A stretch of 64,000 nucleotides of DNA from Bog-756 sp963835465. GTDB lineage: Bacteria; Actinomycetota; Acidimicrobiia; Acidimicrobiales; RAAP-2. The notes below the pieces were generated by a model. The model ran no database searches and had not been told where the DNA came from. It saw only the letters and a list, made by a program, of their open reading frames with translations. Position numbers and translations under genes: made by a program. The DNA lies in contig CAWIFR010000007.1 in the NCBI GenBank assembly GCA_963835465.1, forward strand, positions 496,001-560,000, in the 5' to 3' direction. Numbering within the stretch: the first letter of the stretch is position 1; each line of letters begins with the position of its first letter. Positions 26,701-35,429 of this stretch are shown piece by piece.

Positions 26701-28128
26701 TCGGACCAGCTCGGCCTGCACGGCCTTGCCGTCGGCCTTGCGCTGGGTGGCCGCCATCACCTTGCCGACGAGCAGGCCCCCGACCTTGAGGTCCCCGTCG
26801 CAGTACCGGGCCCACTCATCGGGGTGGGCCGCCACCACCTCGGCCACCGCCGCGGCCAGCGAGTCCTCAGACAGGGCCTCGAACCCCTTGGCGGCCGCGA
26901 TGGCCACCGGATCCCCGCCGCCCTCAGCCAACATCTCGGCCAGTACCGCCTTGACCTGGGTGGCCGTCAACGTCCCGTTGTGCTCCATGGTCAGGAGCGT
27001 CACATAGGACTGCTCGCCGAGGTGGCGGGCCGACTCGGGGTCGGTAGCCGCCTCGTTGGCGGTGCGGGCCAAGGCCAGGGCCGGACTGACCCCGGCCGCC
27101 GAGGCGGCCACCACCAGTGGGTCCAGGCCCAGGTCGACCACGGTGGCCACCTGGTCCACCTGGGCGTCGGTGGCGCCACTCCCCTCCCCGAGCAGCTCCA
27201 CCAGCCGGGCCCGCCTGACCGCGGGCATGGGATCCATGGTGTCCGCCACGGCCCGGATCCACTCGGCATCGGGAACCAGGGGCACCAGGTCCGGCTCGAG
27301 GAAGTAGCGGTAGTCGTAGGCGTCCTCTTTGGAGCGCAGGGCCTGGGTGCGGCCGGCATCCTCATCCCAGTGGCGAGTCTGTTGGACGACACGCTCACCC
27401 GACTCGAGCAGGGCGATCTGCCGGTCGGCCTCGTACTCGATGGCCCGGCCCAGTGAGCGCACGGAGTTGAGGTTCTTGATCTCACATCGGGTCCCGAAGG
27501 GCTCGTCCACCGATCGTCGGACCGACACGTTGGCGTCGACTCGCATCGACCCCTCCTCCATCTTGCCGTCCGAGGCTCCAGAGGCCACCAGCACGGCTCG
27601 CAGTTCCGCGGCGTACGCCCTGGCCTGGGCCGAGGAGCGCATGTCAGGGGCGCTCACGATCTCGACCAGCGGCACGCCGGACCGGTTGTAGTCGACCAGT
27701 GAGTAGTCGGCCCCGTGGATCCGGCCCGATGCCCCGGCGTGGGTGGTCTTGCCGGTGTCCTCCTCCATGTGGGCGCGCTCGATGCCCACGGTGGTGCCAT
27801 CGGGAAGGTCGAGGTGGCCAAGCACATTGATTGGCTCGTCGTACTGGCTGATCTGGTAGTCCTTGGCCTGGTCGGGATAGAAGTAGTTCTTCCGGTGAAA
27901 GGTGGATGGCCGGATCTCGCAGTGCAGCGCCGTACCGATGGCCATGGCCAGCTCCACGGCTCGCTGGTTGATGACTGGCAGTGAACCGGGCAGACCCAGA
28001 CAGACCGGGCAGACGTTGGTGTTGGGCTGGTCGCCGAACACGTTGGGGCACCCGCAGAACAGCTTGGTGGCCGTCTTCAGCTCGCAGTGAACCTCCAAGC
28101 CCACCACCATCTCCCACCCGGCTTTCAC
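26689..28128 (-). CDS. gatB: Asp/Glu-tRNA(Asn/Gln) amidotransferase subunit B
   Basis: 479 residues. The N-terminal cradle domain begins WEMVVGLEVHCELKTATKLF and contains CGCPN...CPVCLGLPG, a Cys-rich zinc-type site, and RKNYFYPDQAKDYQISQYD. The helical and YqeY tail domains follow, ending VQAELVRLRG. It binds the mischarged Glu-tRNA(Gln) or Asp-tRNA(Asn) and phosphorylates the acyl group before transamidation. Its start overlaps gatA by 4 bp (ATGA). Length and motifs are normal for the family. Confidence 0.97.
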   Translation of the reverse strand: MKAGWEMVVGLEVHCELKTATKLFCGCPNVFGDQPNTNVCPVCLGLPGSLPVINQRAVELAMAIGTALHCEIRPSTFHRKNYFYPDQAKDYQISQYDEPINVLGHLDLPDGTTVGIERAHMEEDTGKTTHAGASGRIHGADYSLVDYNRSGVPLVEIVSAPDMRSSAQARAYAAELRAVLVASGASDGKMEEGSMRVDANVSVRRSVDEPFGTRCEIKNLNSVRSLGRAIEYEADRQIALLESGERVVQQTRHWDEDAGRTQALRSKEDAYDYRYFLEPDLVPLVPDAEWIRAVADTMDPMPAVRRARLVELLGEGSGATDAQVDQVATVVDLGLDPLVVAASAAGVSPALALARTANEAATDPESARHLGEQSYVTLLTMEHNGTLTATQVKAVLAEMLAEGGGDPVAIAAAKGFEALSEDSLAAAVAEVVAAHPDEWARYCDGDLKVGGLLVGKVMAATQRKADGKAVQAELVRLRG

Positions 28129-29591
28129 GACGGAACCCCCACGGCCAGGCTCGGCGGGTCGAGCACGGGTGCGGCCGCCTCGACGACGGCCGCCACCTTG
28201 AAGAGAGTCCCCTCGGACAGGGCCGGACCGAGGAGTTGCACCCCGATCGGCAGGCCGTCCTCACCAGGGCCGAAGGGAACGCTGATGGCCGGGTGACCGG
28301 CCAGGTTGCTGGGAATGGTGCAGACATCGGAGAGGTACATGGTCAGGGGATCCCCCGTCTTGGACCCGAGCGGGAAGGCGGTGGTCGGCGCGGTGGGCCC
28401 GAGCAGGACATCGCACCGGCGGTACGCCGCGTCGAAGCCCTCGATGATACGGGTGCGGACCCGGAGGGCCTGGTTGTAATAGGCATCCATGTAGCCAGCG
28501 GACAGCACATAGGTGCCCAGCATGATGCGGCGCTTGACCTCGGCGCCGAATCCGGCGGAGCGGGAGGCGGCGTTCATGGTGGCGGTGTCCTCGGCGTCCA
28601 CCCGCAGTCCGTAGCGGACCCCGTCGTAGCGGGCCAGGTTGGAGGAGGCCTCGGCCGGAGCGATGAGGTAGTACGCGGAGAGGCCGAGCCGGACCTCGGG
28701 CACCGACACCTCTTCCACCCTGGCCCCGGCCGCGTCCAGGGCATCGGCGGCCTGGCGCACCCGGGCCGCCACGTCGGGGGCGGCTCCGTCGAGCAGTTCG
28801 GCCAGCACTCCGACGGTGAGCCCGGCCACCCCATCGTCGAGCACGGAGACCACCCGGGGGGTGGGTCGGTTGAGCGACGTCGAGTCGGCTGGGTCGTGAC
28901 CGCCGATCACATCGAAGAGCAGGGCGGCATCGGCCACCGTGGTGGCGAACGGCCCGACCTGGTCGAGCGAGCTGGCAAAGGCGACGAGCCCGTACCGGGA
29001 CACGGTGCCGTAGGTGGGCTTCATGCCCACCACCCCGCACAGCGCGGCCGGCTGGCGGATGGAACCACCCGTGTCCGAACCGAGGGCCAGGGGGACGAAC
29101 CGGGCGGCCACGGCGGCGGCAGATCCCCCCGACGACCCGCCGGGGACCCGCCCGGTGTCATAGGGGTTGCGGGTGGGCCCAGTGGCCGACGTCTCCGTGG
29201 ACGAGCCCATGGCGAACTCGTCCATGTTCGTCTTCCCCACCACTACCGCCCCGGCCCGCTCCAGCCGGGTCACCACCGTGGCGTCATAGGGGGGACGCCA
29301 TCCCCGGAGGATGCGCGACGAGCACGTGGTGGGGATGCCCCGGGTGCAGAGGTTGTCCTTCAGGGCCACGGGCACACCGGCCAGCGGGCCCGGGTCCTCC
29401 CCGTTGGCCACAGCCCGGTCGACCTCGGCCGCCCGCGCCCGAGCCTCGTCGGCCATGACCAGGGTGAAGGCGTGAATGTCGGCATCACCGGCATCGATGG
29501 CGGCCAGTTGCTCCTCGACCACGTCGAGCGCCGACCGGCCACCCGATCGGACGGCGTTGGCCAGGAAGGTCGACGGGCGCGGGGCGCTCAC
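28125..29591 (-). CDS. gatA: Asp/Glu-tRNA amidotransferase subunit A
   Basis: 488 residues of the amidase-signature family. VPVALKDNLCTRGIPTTCSS carries the catalytic Lys. PGGSSGGSAAAVAARFVPLA and LGSDTGGSIRQPAALCG carry the Ser-cisSer pair of the Ser-Ser-Lys triad. It hydrolyses glutamine and channels ammonia to GatB. It overlaps gatC upstream and gatB downstream by 4 bp each, so the three subunits are translated as one unit in the order C-A-B. Confidence 0.97.
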   Translation of the reverse strand: MSAPRPSTFLANAVRSGGRSALDVVEEQLAAIDAGDADIHAFTLVMADEARARAAEVDRAVANGEDPGPLAGVPVALKDNLCTRGIPTTCSSRILRGWRPPYDATVVTRLERAGAVVVGKTNMDEFAMGSSTETSATGPTRNPYDTGRVPGGSSGGSAAAVAARFVPLALGSDTGGSIRQPAALCGVVGMKPTYGTVSRYGLVAFASSLDQVGPFATTVADAALLFDVIGGHDPADSTSLNRPTPRVVSVLDDGVAGLTVGVLAELLDGAAPDVAARVRQAADALDAAGARVEEVSVPEVRLGLSAYYLIAPAEASSNLARYDGVRYGLRVDAEDTATMNAASRSAGFGAEVKRRIMLGTYVLSAGYMDAYYNQALRVRTRIIEGFDAAYRRCDVLLGPTAPTTAFPLGSKTGDPLTMYLSDVCTIPSNLAGHPAISVPFGPGEDGLPIGVQLLGPALSEGTLFKVAAVVEAAAPVLDPPSLAVGVPS

Positions 29592-29896
29592 GGAGCCTCC
29601 CCCAGGATGCGGGGCACCCTGAACCGGTGGTCCTCCACCGACGGGGCCTGCCCCAGGACCTCGTCCCGTTCGAGACAGGGTCGTACCTCGTCGGGCCGGA
29701 GCACATTGGTCACGGCCATGGCGTGGGCGGTGGGCTCCACCCCGGCCAGGTCCAAGGAGGCGACATCGGCCGCGTGGTCGAGCACCTGGGCCAGCTGCCC
29801 GGTGAACAGGTCGAGCTCCTCCTCGGTCAGGTCGAGACGGGCCAGGTGGGCCACGTGAGCCACGTCATCCCGGGTGATCCGCTCGGGGGTACTCAT
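29588..29896 (-). CDS. gatC: Asp/Glu-tRNA amidotransferase subunit C
   Basis: 102 residues: ITRDDVAHVAHLARLDLTEE and ELDLFTGQLAQVLDHA form the N-terminal helices, and RPDEVRPCLERDEVL and FRVPRILGEAP the extended tail that wraps the GatA-GatB interface. It stabilises the complex. It starts the gatCAB operon 16 bp after the esterase gene upstream, so the four genes may share a transcript. Confidence 0.95.
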   Translation of the reverse strand: MSTPERITRDDVAHVAHLARLDLTEEELDLFTGQLAQVLDHAADVASLDLAGVEPTAHAMAVTNVLRPDEVRPCLERDEVLGQAPSVEDHRFRVPRILGEAP

Positions 29897-29912
29897 CGGG
29901 GGTCTCCGTGCA

Positions 29913-30686
29913 TCAAGCGGTCACCGAGCCGGAGCCGCCCATGACGGAGTGGGCGAATTCGACCACCTTGGCCTCGATCAGCGGGGCGTCCCAGTCCAGA
30001 TTGGCCACGTGGTAGCTGTTCTCGAGGAAGACCCTCTGGATGGGTCCTCCCACCTTCTGCTCGAGGACATCGCCGGAGACCGGGTCGACCACGTGGTCCT
30101 CGCGGCTCGAGAGCAGGAGCGTGGGGCACCGGATCGACCCCAGGTCGGCCAACACCTCGTCGGCCCCCTCGAACAGCGAGAGGACGGGAGCCAAGGGCGT
30201 CCCTGGATAGGCCGACTCAACCATCCCCTCCTTCTTGATGTCTGAGCCGATGCCGTCGAGCACGTCGGTGCCGGCGTCGAGCAGCGCGCCGATGCCCTGG
30301 CGGAACTCCTCGTCGGGTGCCTGAATCAGGGGGTTGACCACGGCGATCCCGGCGAGGTGGGGATGGCGCTCAGCCAACCAGCAGGTCAGGGTGCCGCCCA
30401 TGGACAGGCCGACGACCACCACCTTCCCGCATCTGGCGGCCAGGGCCTGGAAGTGGGCCTCGGCGGCCCCCGACCAGTCCTCCCACCGGGTGGGGGCCAT
30501 GTCCTCGACAGCCGTGCCGTGCCCGGGGAGCAGCGGCAGCTCCACGGTGAAGCCGGCGGCGGCACAGGCCTCGGCTAACGGGCGCATCGACTGCGGGTTG
30601 CCCGTGAAGCCGTGGAGTACGAGTACGCCGTGGTCGCCTCCGGCGGCGGACCACGGCTCGGCACCGGGGATGATAGGAGCGGTCAC
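29913..30686 (-). CDS. Alpha/beta hydrolase, carboxylesterase Est30-like
   Basis: 257 residues from the GTG at 30686. VLVLHGFTGNPQSMRPLAEA gives the oxyanion loop. VVVGLSMGGTLTCWLAE contains the nucleophile Ser in G-L-S-M-G. SSREDHVVDP holds the catalytic Asp and NSYHVANLDWD the His. The family hydrolyses short- to medium-chain esters or monoacylglycerols. The longer in-frame extension to 30851 is Gly/Arg-rich and unlikely. The ribosome site is weak. It precedes gatC on the same strand. Confidence 0.85.
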   Translation of the reverse strand: MTAPIIPGAEPWSAAGGDHGVLVLHGFTGNPQSMRPLAEACAAAGFTVELPLLPGHGTAVEDMAPTRWEDWSGAAEAHFQALAARCGKVVVVGLSMGGTLTCWLAERHPHLAGIAVVNPLIQAPDEEFRQGIGALLDAGTDVLDGIGSDIKKEGMVESAYPGTPLAPVLSLFEGADEVLADLGSIRCPTLLLSSREDHVVDPVSGDVLEQKVGGPIQRVFLENSYHVANLDWDAPLIEAKVVEFAHSVMGGSGSVTA

Positions 30687-30843
30687 GAAACGGGATGCTA
30701 CCGGCCACACCGGGCCCAGGCCGCCACGCGGCCCTGGTCCCGACGCGCACCGAGTCGTCGCCGGCCGCCCTGGGGACCCACCGGTGCTCGGGATAGTCTG
30801 GTCGCCCAGACCACGCGATCCACGGGCAAGGAGCAGCACACCG

Positions 30844-31252
30844 ATGGCCACCTATCAGTTCTCTGAGCGACGAGTGGTTGGACGAGGCCCGGTCCATCCG
30901 GGCGGAGTTCGACGGCAAGGGGGCCACCATCGACCACTCCATCCGGATGAACCTGGTCATCGCGGCCGTCCCGTTCGGCGAGGGCACGGTCCTGGCCCAC
31001 GTGGACACCTCGTCGGGCGAGCTGGTCCTCGACACCGGGCATATCGAGCCCATCGACCTGAAGGTCTCCCTCGACTACGACGTAGCCAAGGCCATCCTGG
31101 TGGAGGGCAATCCGCAGGCCGGCATCCAGGCCTTCATGTCCGGCAAGATCAAGGTCGAGGGCGACATCGCCAAGCTGATGGCCCTCCAGACGGCGACCCC
31201 CGACCCGGCCGCCGCCGAGATCGCCGCTCGGATCCTGGCCATCACCGAGTAG
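30844..31252 (+). CDS. SCP2 sterol-carrier-domain protein with one frameshift
   Basis: AAGGAG stands nine bases before the ATG at 30844, and the protein starts MATYQF. The frame then breaks: one extra T at 30862 hides LSDEWLDEARSI, after which the frame is continuous. The corrected protein has 135 residues. It is a single SCP2-like fold (NLVIAAVPFG, SLDYDVAKAILVEGN, QAFMSGKIKVEGDIAKLM), which binds fatty acyl-CoA or other lipids in a hydrophobic tunnel. The F-M-x-G-K-[IL]-K-[VI]-x-G-D motif is characteristic. It is divergent from the esterase and overlaps the convergent MFS gene by 11 bp at its end. Confidence 0.82.
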
Positions 31253-32947
31253 TCCCCTCGACAGCCGCCTCCTCTCCGATCGGAGTCGAGCCAGGGGCGA
31301 CCGAACCGGTCGGCTCGACCGGGGGGCGTGCCCGGTGCTGCCTCGGGGTGTCCCGCATGAAGAACCCGCAGACCCCGGCCAGCGCCGCCACCACGGCCCC
31401 GACGGCGTAGGCCCGGTGGAATGAGGCCAGGGTGCCCACGCCCACCACCCCCCGACGCCTGCACGGTCACCATGACCTGGATACCGGTCACGATCCCGAT
31501 CTGGGTGATCAGCTGTTGGGCGGCACTCATCACCCCGAGTTCGTCCGGCGCCACCTCGTTCGACGACGCCGACACCGTAGTGGGCGTGGCCAAGCCGATT
31601 CCCACCCCTGACAGGGCCAACGCCACCAGGATGGCCACCTGGGAGGGGTGGGACCCCAGCTGGGTGAAGGCCAGCATGGAAACGGTCAGGATGATCGCCC
31701 CCGCCACCACCAGCACACGCTCGCCGACCTTGACGGCGGCGTACCCGGCGACCGGGGCCATGAGCGAGAACATGAGGGGCCGGGCCGTGGACTCCAGTCC
31801 CGGCCCGGGTTTCGCTGTAGTGGTAGATGCCTTCCATCAGGATCGGGAACAGGAAGAACCCCCCCATGTAGGAGAAGTTGGCCAGAGGACCGGGCCCCGA
31901 GCGGGAACACGAAGTTCCGCAGCCGGAAGTAGCGCAGGGGGATCAAGGGCTTCGGGGCCCGCCGTTCGTGGAGGACAAAGGCGACCCCGGCGACGAGGCT
32001 CACCCCGAAGGCGGCCAGCGTGGCGGGCGAGGAGAAGCCCCATGACGGTGCCTGGTTGAGGGCCAACAGTCCGGTGGTGACGGCCAAGGCCAGGGTCCAC
32101 GACCCCTCCAGTCGAGCTGTCTCCACGGACCGGGATCGGTCTCCACCCCGGCCTCACCCGCCGGCGCGTCCTCGCCGCCCCCGCCAACCACGGTGCCCTC
32201 AGCCGCCTCCACCGGGCGGTCCTGGGACGGGAGCACGACGACAGCCAGGACGGCGGCGATGGCCATCAGGGGCAGTTCGCCCCAGAAGAGGGCCCGCCAC
32301 CCGAAATACTGGATGATCGGGGCGCCGATGGTCACTCCGAGCACCGGTCCGCCCGCCCCGACCAGAGCCCACCAGCCCATAGCCTTGACCCGGTCCTCAT
32401 GGGAGAAGGCCTGGAGGACGAGCGCCATGGATGCGGCCCCGGTTGCCGCGCCCTGGACCCCGTCGAAGAGGCGGGCGGCGATGAGCACCCCGGCGGTGGG
32501 GGCGGAGGCGGTGAGCACGACGCTGACGGCGGCGCCGGACAGGCCCCACAGGTAGAGGCGGCGGTAGCCCCGGAGGTCACCCAGCTTGCCCAGTACCGGT
32601 GCGGCCACCCCGAAGGCCAGCAGGGGGCCGGTGGAGGTCCAGGTGAGGGTGGAGACCGAGGTGTGCAACTGGTGGGCCACCTGGGGCAGGGCGACGACGA
32701 ACACGGTGAAGGTGATGTTGACCGACAGCAGGCCGGCCAGGACCGTCCAGAGCACCCACCACTGGTAGCGGTCCGACCGGGAAAGCCGCCGGTGGAGGCG
32801 GTGCCGGAACAGAATGGGCCAGGGCACCACGATGCCGCCTTCGGCACCGGCCCCGGTGCCGCTGAGCAGGGCCTCGGCCGATCGCACCTCATCGGGCTGG
32901 AAGGCCTCCTCGCCCCCGGGGCGGTCGGGGCCCCTCACCCGGAACAC
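31242..32947 (-). CDS. MFS drug transporter, EmrB/QacA (DHA2) type, several frameshifts
   Basis: The protein can be followed through five frame segments: a basic cytoplasmic start, SVNITFTVFVVALPQVAHQL and GVAAPVLGKLGDLRGYRRLY (TM1-3), FGWRALFWGELPLMAIAAVL, then TLALAVTTGLLALNQAPSW and PLRYFRLRNFVFPLGARS. Next are MGGFFLFPILMEGIYHYSET, APVAGYAAVKVGERVLVV and ISQIGIV-like later helices, and a final FHRAYAVGAVVAALAG. Frame changes fall near 32105, 31885, 31800 and 31445. The whole spans about 568 residues and 14 helices, as expected for DHA2 exporters using the proton gradient. It starts 4 bp after the SDR gene, so the two are co-transcribed. Confidence 0.8.
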
Positions 32948-32951
32948 TCCC

Positions 32952-33830
32952 TCAGCCTCCGAGCCGGTGCATCTCCGCCTGCAGCTCCGCCACCGTCCAT
33001 CGGTCGTCTTTGTCGATCGACTCGGTCATCGTCCAGGGTTGGAACAGGCGAACCTGGCCCCCCTGCACGAAGAAGACCCGACCGGTGGCCGGACAGGACT
33101 CGGTGGCCAGGTAGGCCACCAGGGGCGACACGTTGGCCGGATCCCAGCTGTCGAAGGTGGCGAGGTCGGCGGGCGCCCGGACGATGTCGGAGAGACCCGG
33201 GGTCTGCTCGGTCATCCGGGTGCGGGCCGCCGGGGCGATGGCATTGACCCGGACGCCGTAGCGGACCAGTTCCTCGGCGGCGATGACGGTGAGGGCGGCG
33301 ATGCCGGCCTTGGCCGCCCCGTAGTTCGACTGTCCAGGATTGCCCAGTAGGCCGGAGGTCGACGAGGTGTTGACGACCGACGCCCTGATCTCCTTGCCCT
33401 CCTTGGTCTGCTGTCGCCAGTAGGCGGCGGCGTGCCGGGTGGGAACGAAATGCCCCTTCAGGTGGACATGCACCACCGAGTCCCACTCGGCCTCGGACAT
33501 GTTGACGAGCACTCGGTCCCGGAGGATGCCGGCATTGTTCACCAGTACGTGCAGGTCCCCGAAGGCTTCGACGGCCGTTTGGACGAGGCGTCGGCCACCC
33601 TCCCAGTCGCAGACGTCGTCGGCATTGGCCACTGCGCTCCCCCCGGCGGAGACGATCTCGTCCACCACCTGCTGGGCGGGACTCCGGTCGTCCCCGGATC
33701 CGTCCACCGCGGCGCCGAGGTCATTGACCACCACGTTGGCGCCTTCGGCGGCGAACAACAGGGCGTGCTCGCGACCGATGCCGCGGCCGGCCCCGGTGAT
33801 GATCGCGGTGCGTCCGTCGAGTGCTCCCAT
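32952..33830 (-). CDS. Short-chain dehydrogenase/reductase, 3-hydroxyacyl-CoA type
   Basis: 292 residues. The cofactor site is RTAIITGAGRGIGREHALLF, followed by VVVNDLG, which favours NAD(H). LHVLVNNAGILRD is the NNAG motif. NTSSTSGLLGNPGQSNYGAA-K carries the catalytic Ser, Tyr and Lys. The VVVNDLGAAVDG loop and long insert resemble the dehydrogenase domain of peroxisomal-type multifunctional enzyme 2, so oxidation of 3-hydroxyacyl-CoA or a sterol-like alcohol is likely. It has no frameshift, unlike its neighbours, and leads the MFS gene by 4 bp. Confidence 0.85.
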   Translation of the reverse strand: MGALDGRTAIITGAGRGIGREHALLFAAEGANVVVNDLGAAVDGSGDDRSPAQQVVDEIVSAGGSAVANADDVCDWEGGRRLVQTAVEAFGDLHVLVNNAGILRDRVLVNMSEAEWDSVVHVHLKGHFVPTRHAAAYWRQQTKEGKEIRASVVNTSSTSGLLGNPGQSNYGAAKAGIAALTVIAAEELVRYGVRVNAIAPAARTRMTEQTPGLSDIVRAPADLATFDSWDPANVSPLVAYLATESCPATGRVFFVQGGQVRLFQPWTMTESIDKDDRWTVAELQAEMHRLGG

Positions 33831-33928
33831 GTGGTCGGTCCCCCTGTCGTGCCAGCTGGGTGGCGGGCCATGCGCGGGGAGTGAGGTCCCGCCCGGGGGA
33901 CCACGTTGGCAGGGGGCCTACGGCCGGG

Positions 33929-35057
33929 TCAAACCGGACCGACCCCGCTGGGCTCGGTCATCGCGACCGGCACGGGCTGGTCCACGGACTGACCCAGGCC
34001 GGCACCGACCACCGCGTCCACCATCCGGCGGACGCGGCCCCGTTCCCCCGCCACCAGGACGTACTCGGTGTTTCGCAGGTGGGACACCACCCCGACCTTC
34101 TGCCCCGAAGGACTGTGAATCCCGATCCGGGCTCCCACATAGCGCGCCGAGTCGAAGGCCAGCACCCGCACATCCCCCGGGCCGAGCACAGGGCATGCAA
34201 CTCCTCGAAGGTGAGCCAGGCCTCGTTGTTGTAGGACAGCACCACCACCTCGGCCCGCACCGCGTCGATGACCTCCCCCAGGGCGGGCAGGATGCTCCGC
34301 CGACCGTTGAAGGCACTGCGGCGCCGGGGATCCCGGAGGTCCTCCCGCTTGCAGGCCACCCCGTAGTGGGCGGGCGCGTCCCAGGCGACGATGGTCTCCC
34401 AGACGTGGTAGTTGGAGTCATAGCGGTGCTGGTTGTAGGGGGGGTCGAGGTAGGCGAGGTCGACGTCACCCAGCTGGGACGAGCCGGCCAGGTCGCGGCG
34501 TCCCCCTGGACGGCCCGACCGGGACCGTCCAGCAGGGCCGGGACCCGGAGTGCCAACGGCTGGTAGGCGCGGGGTGCCCACTCCTTCAGGTAGGCCATCT
34601 GCAGGCCGGTCGTCGAGTCGACCCGGTCGGCCGCCTCCAGCAGACTGGTCAACAGCACAGGCCACAGGGGGGTCCCGACATAGTCCGACTCGATGACCGC
34701 CCGCACCGCGTCGATGCGGGCACCGTTCTCGGGGCGAAAGAACCGGGACGCCACACAGAACGTCTCGGTCACGTAGCCCGGGCTCCCCGCCACGTGGTTG
34801 AGGCCGTCAATGGCCTCGGCCACCTCGGCCCGGAACCCGGGTAGGGCCGAAGGGTCGGTGGCCACATAGCAACGGGCCAGCAGGTGGGCCACCCGGGCAC
34901 TGTCCACGGCGGTGACGGTCAGGCCCAGGCCCTTCCAGGCCTGGGCCACCCTCGTCGTGCCGCAGAACAGGTCGAGCCCGGTACGGGCGTCGGAGGCCTG
35001 GGCGAGCACCGTGAGGGCCGGGATCAGCCGGCGCTTGGAGCCCAAGTACTTGATCAC
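33929..35057 (-). CDS. D12-class N6-adenine DNA methyltransferase, two frameshifts
   Basis: It starts at a GTG (35057) with IKYLGSKRRLIPAL, the typical N-terminus of Dam-like enzymes. TGLDLFCGTTRVAQAWKGLG is the SAM-binding motif I. After a frame change near 34495 comes VDLAYLDPPYNQHRYDSNYH, the catalytic DPPY motif IV. A second change near 34190 leads to DVRVLAFDSARYVG and the C-terminus. The corrected length is about 375 residues. No restriction endonuclease or specificity subunit is nearby, so it looks like an orphan methyltransferase. The recognition site cannot be read from the sequence. Confidence 0.82.
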
Positions 35058-35117
35058 GGGGTTCGACGGCCTCGGCCACGACCGGTTGCGCCCGGGTCAC
35101 CGCGGTGCGCCGGGGGG

Positions 35118-35429
35118 TCACCGGCGCCCGAACCGACGGAACCACCAGTCGGGATCACGGGCGTGGGCGTGGAAGTGGTCAGGAATCTGGCGCATGACCC
35201 GATCGAACGACCACACCCCCTCCCCCAACTGGTGGTCAGCCACCCGGCCCAGCTGGACGAGCATGTGCTCCACCTCGGCGTCGGGCGGTTCGTTGCCGTG
35301 CTGCTTCCACACCACCATGGGCACGTCGCACACTTCGCAGGCCGCCACCCAGCACACCTCGTCCTCGTGGAACCACTCCGTGATGCGGGCGGCCTCACAC
35401 AGCTCGCAGGCCGGGGAGGCCGTGGTCAC
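35118..35429 (-). CDS. Small Cys-rich protein with paired CxxC motifs
   Basis: 103 residues from the GTG at 35429. Two C-x2-C pairs, CELC and CEVC, frame WFHEDEVCWVAACEVC, and are followed by DVPMVVWKQHGNEPPDAEV and FDRVMRQIPDHFHAHARDPD. The Cys and His residues suggest a bound zinc or iron. I do not recognise a named family, although the block has the look of a conserved actinobacterial protein. Its start overlaps the stop of the PASTA kinase (GTGA), so the two proteins are made together and may work together. Confidence 0.7.
   Translation of the reverse strand: MTTASPACELCEAARITEWFHEDEVCWVAACEVCDVPMVVWKQHGNEPPDAEVEHMLVQLGRVADHQLGEGVWSFDRVMRQIPDHFHAHARDPDWWFRRFGRR

Noticed and set aside
27981..29858. 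A 625-codon open frame on the plus strand opposite gatA and gatB
   Set aside because: It is antisense to two certain genes and is Gly/His/Arg-rich. Its openness follows from GC-rich third positions of the genes below it.
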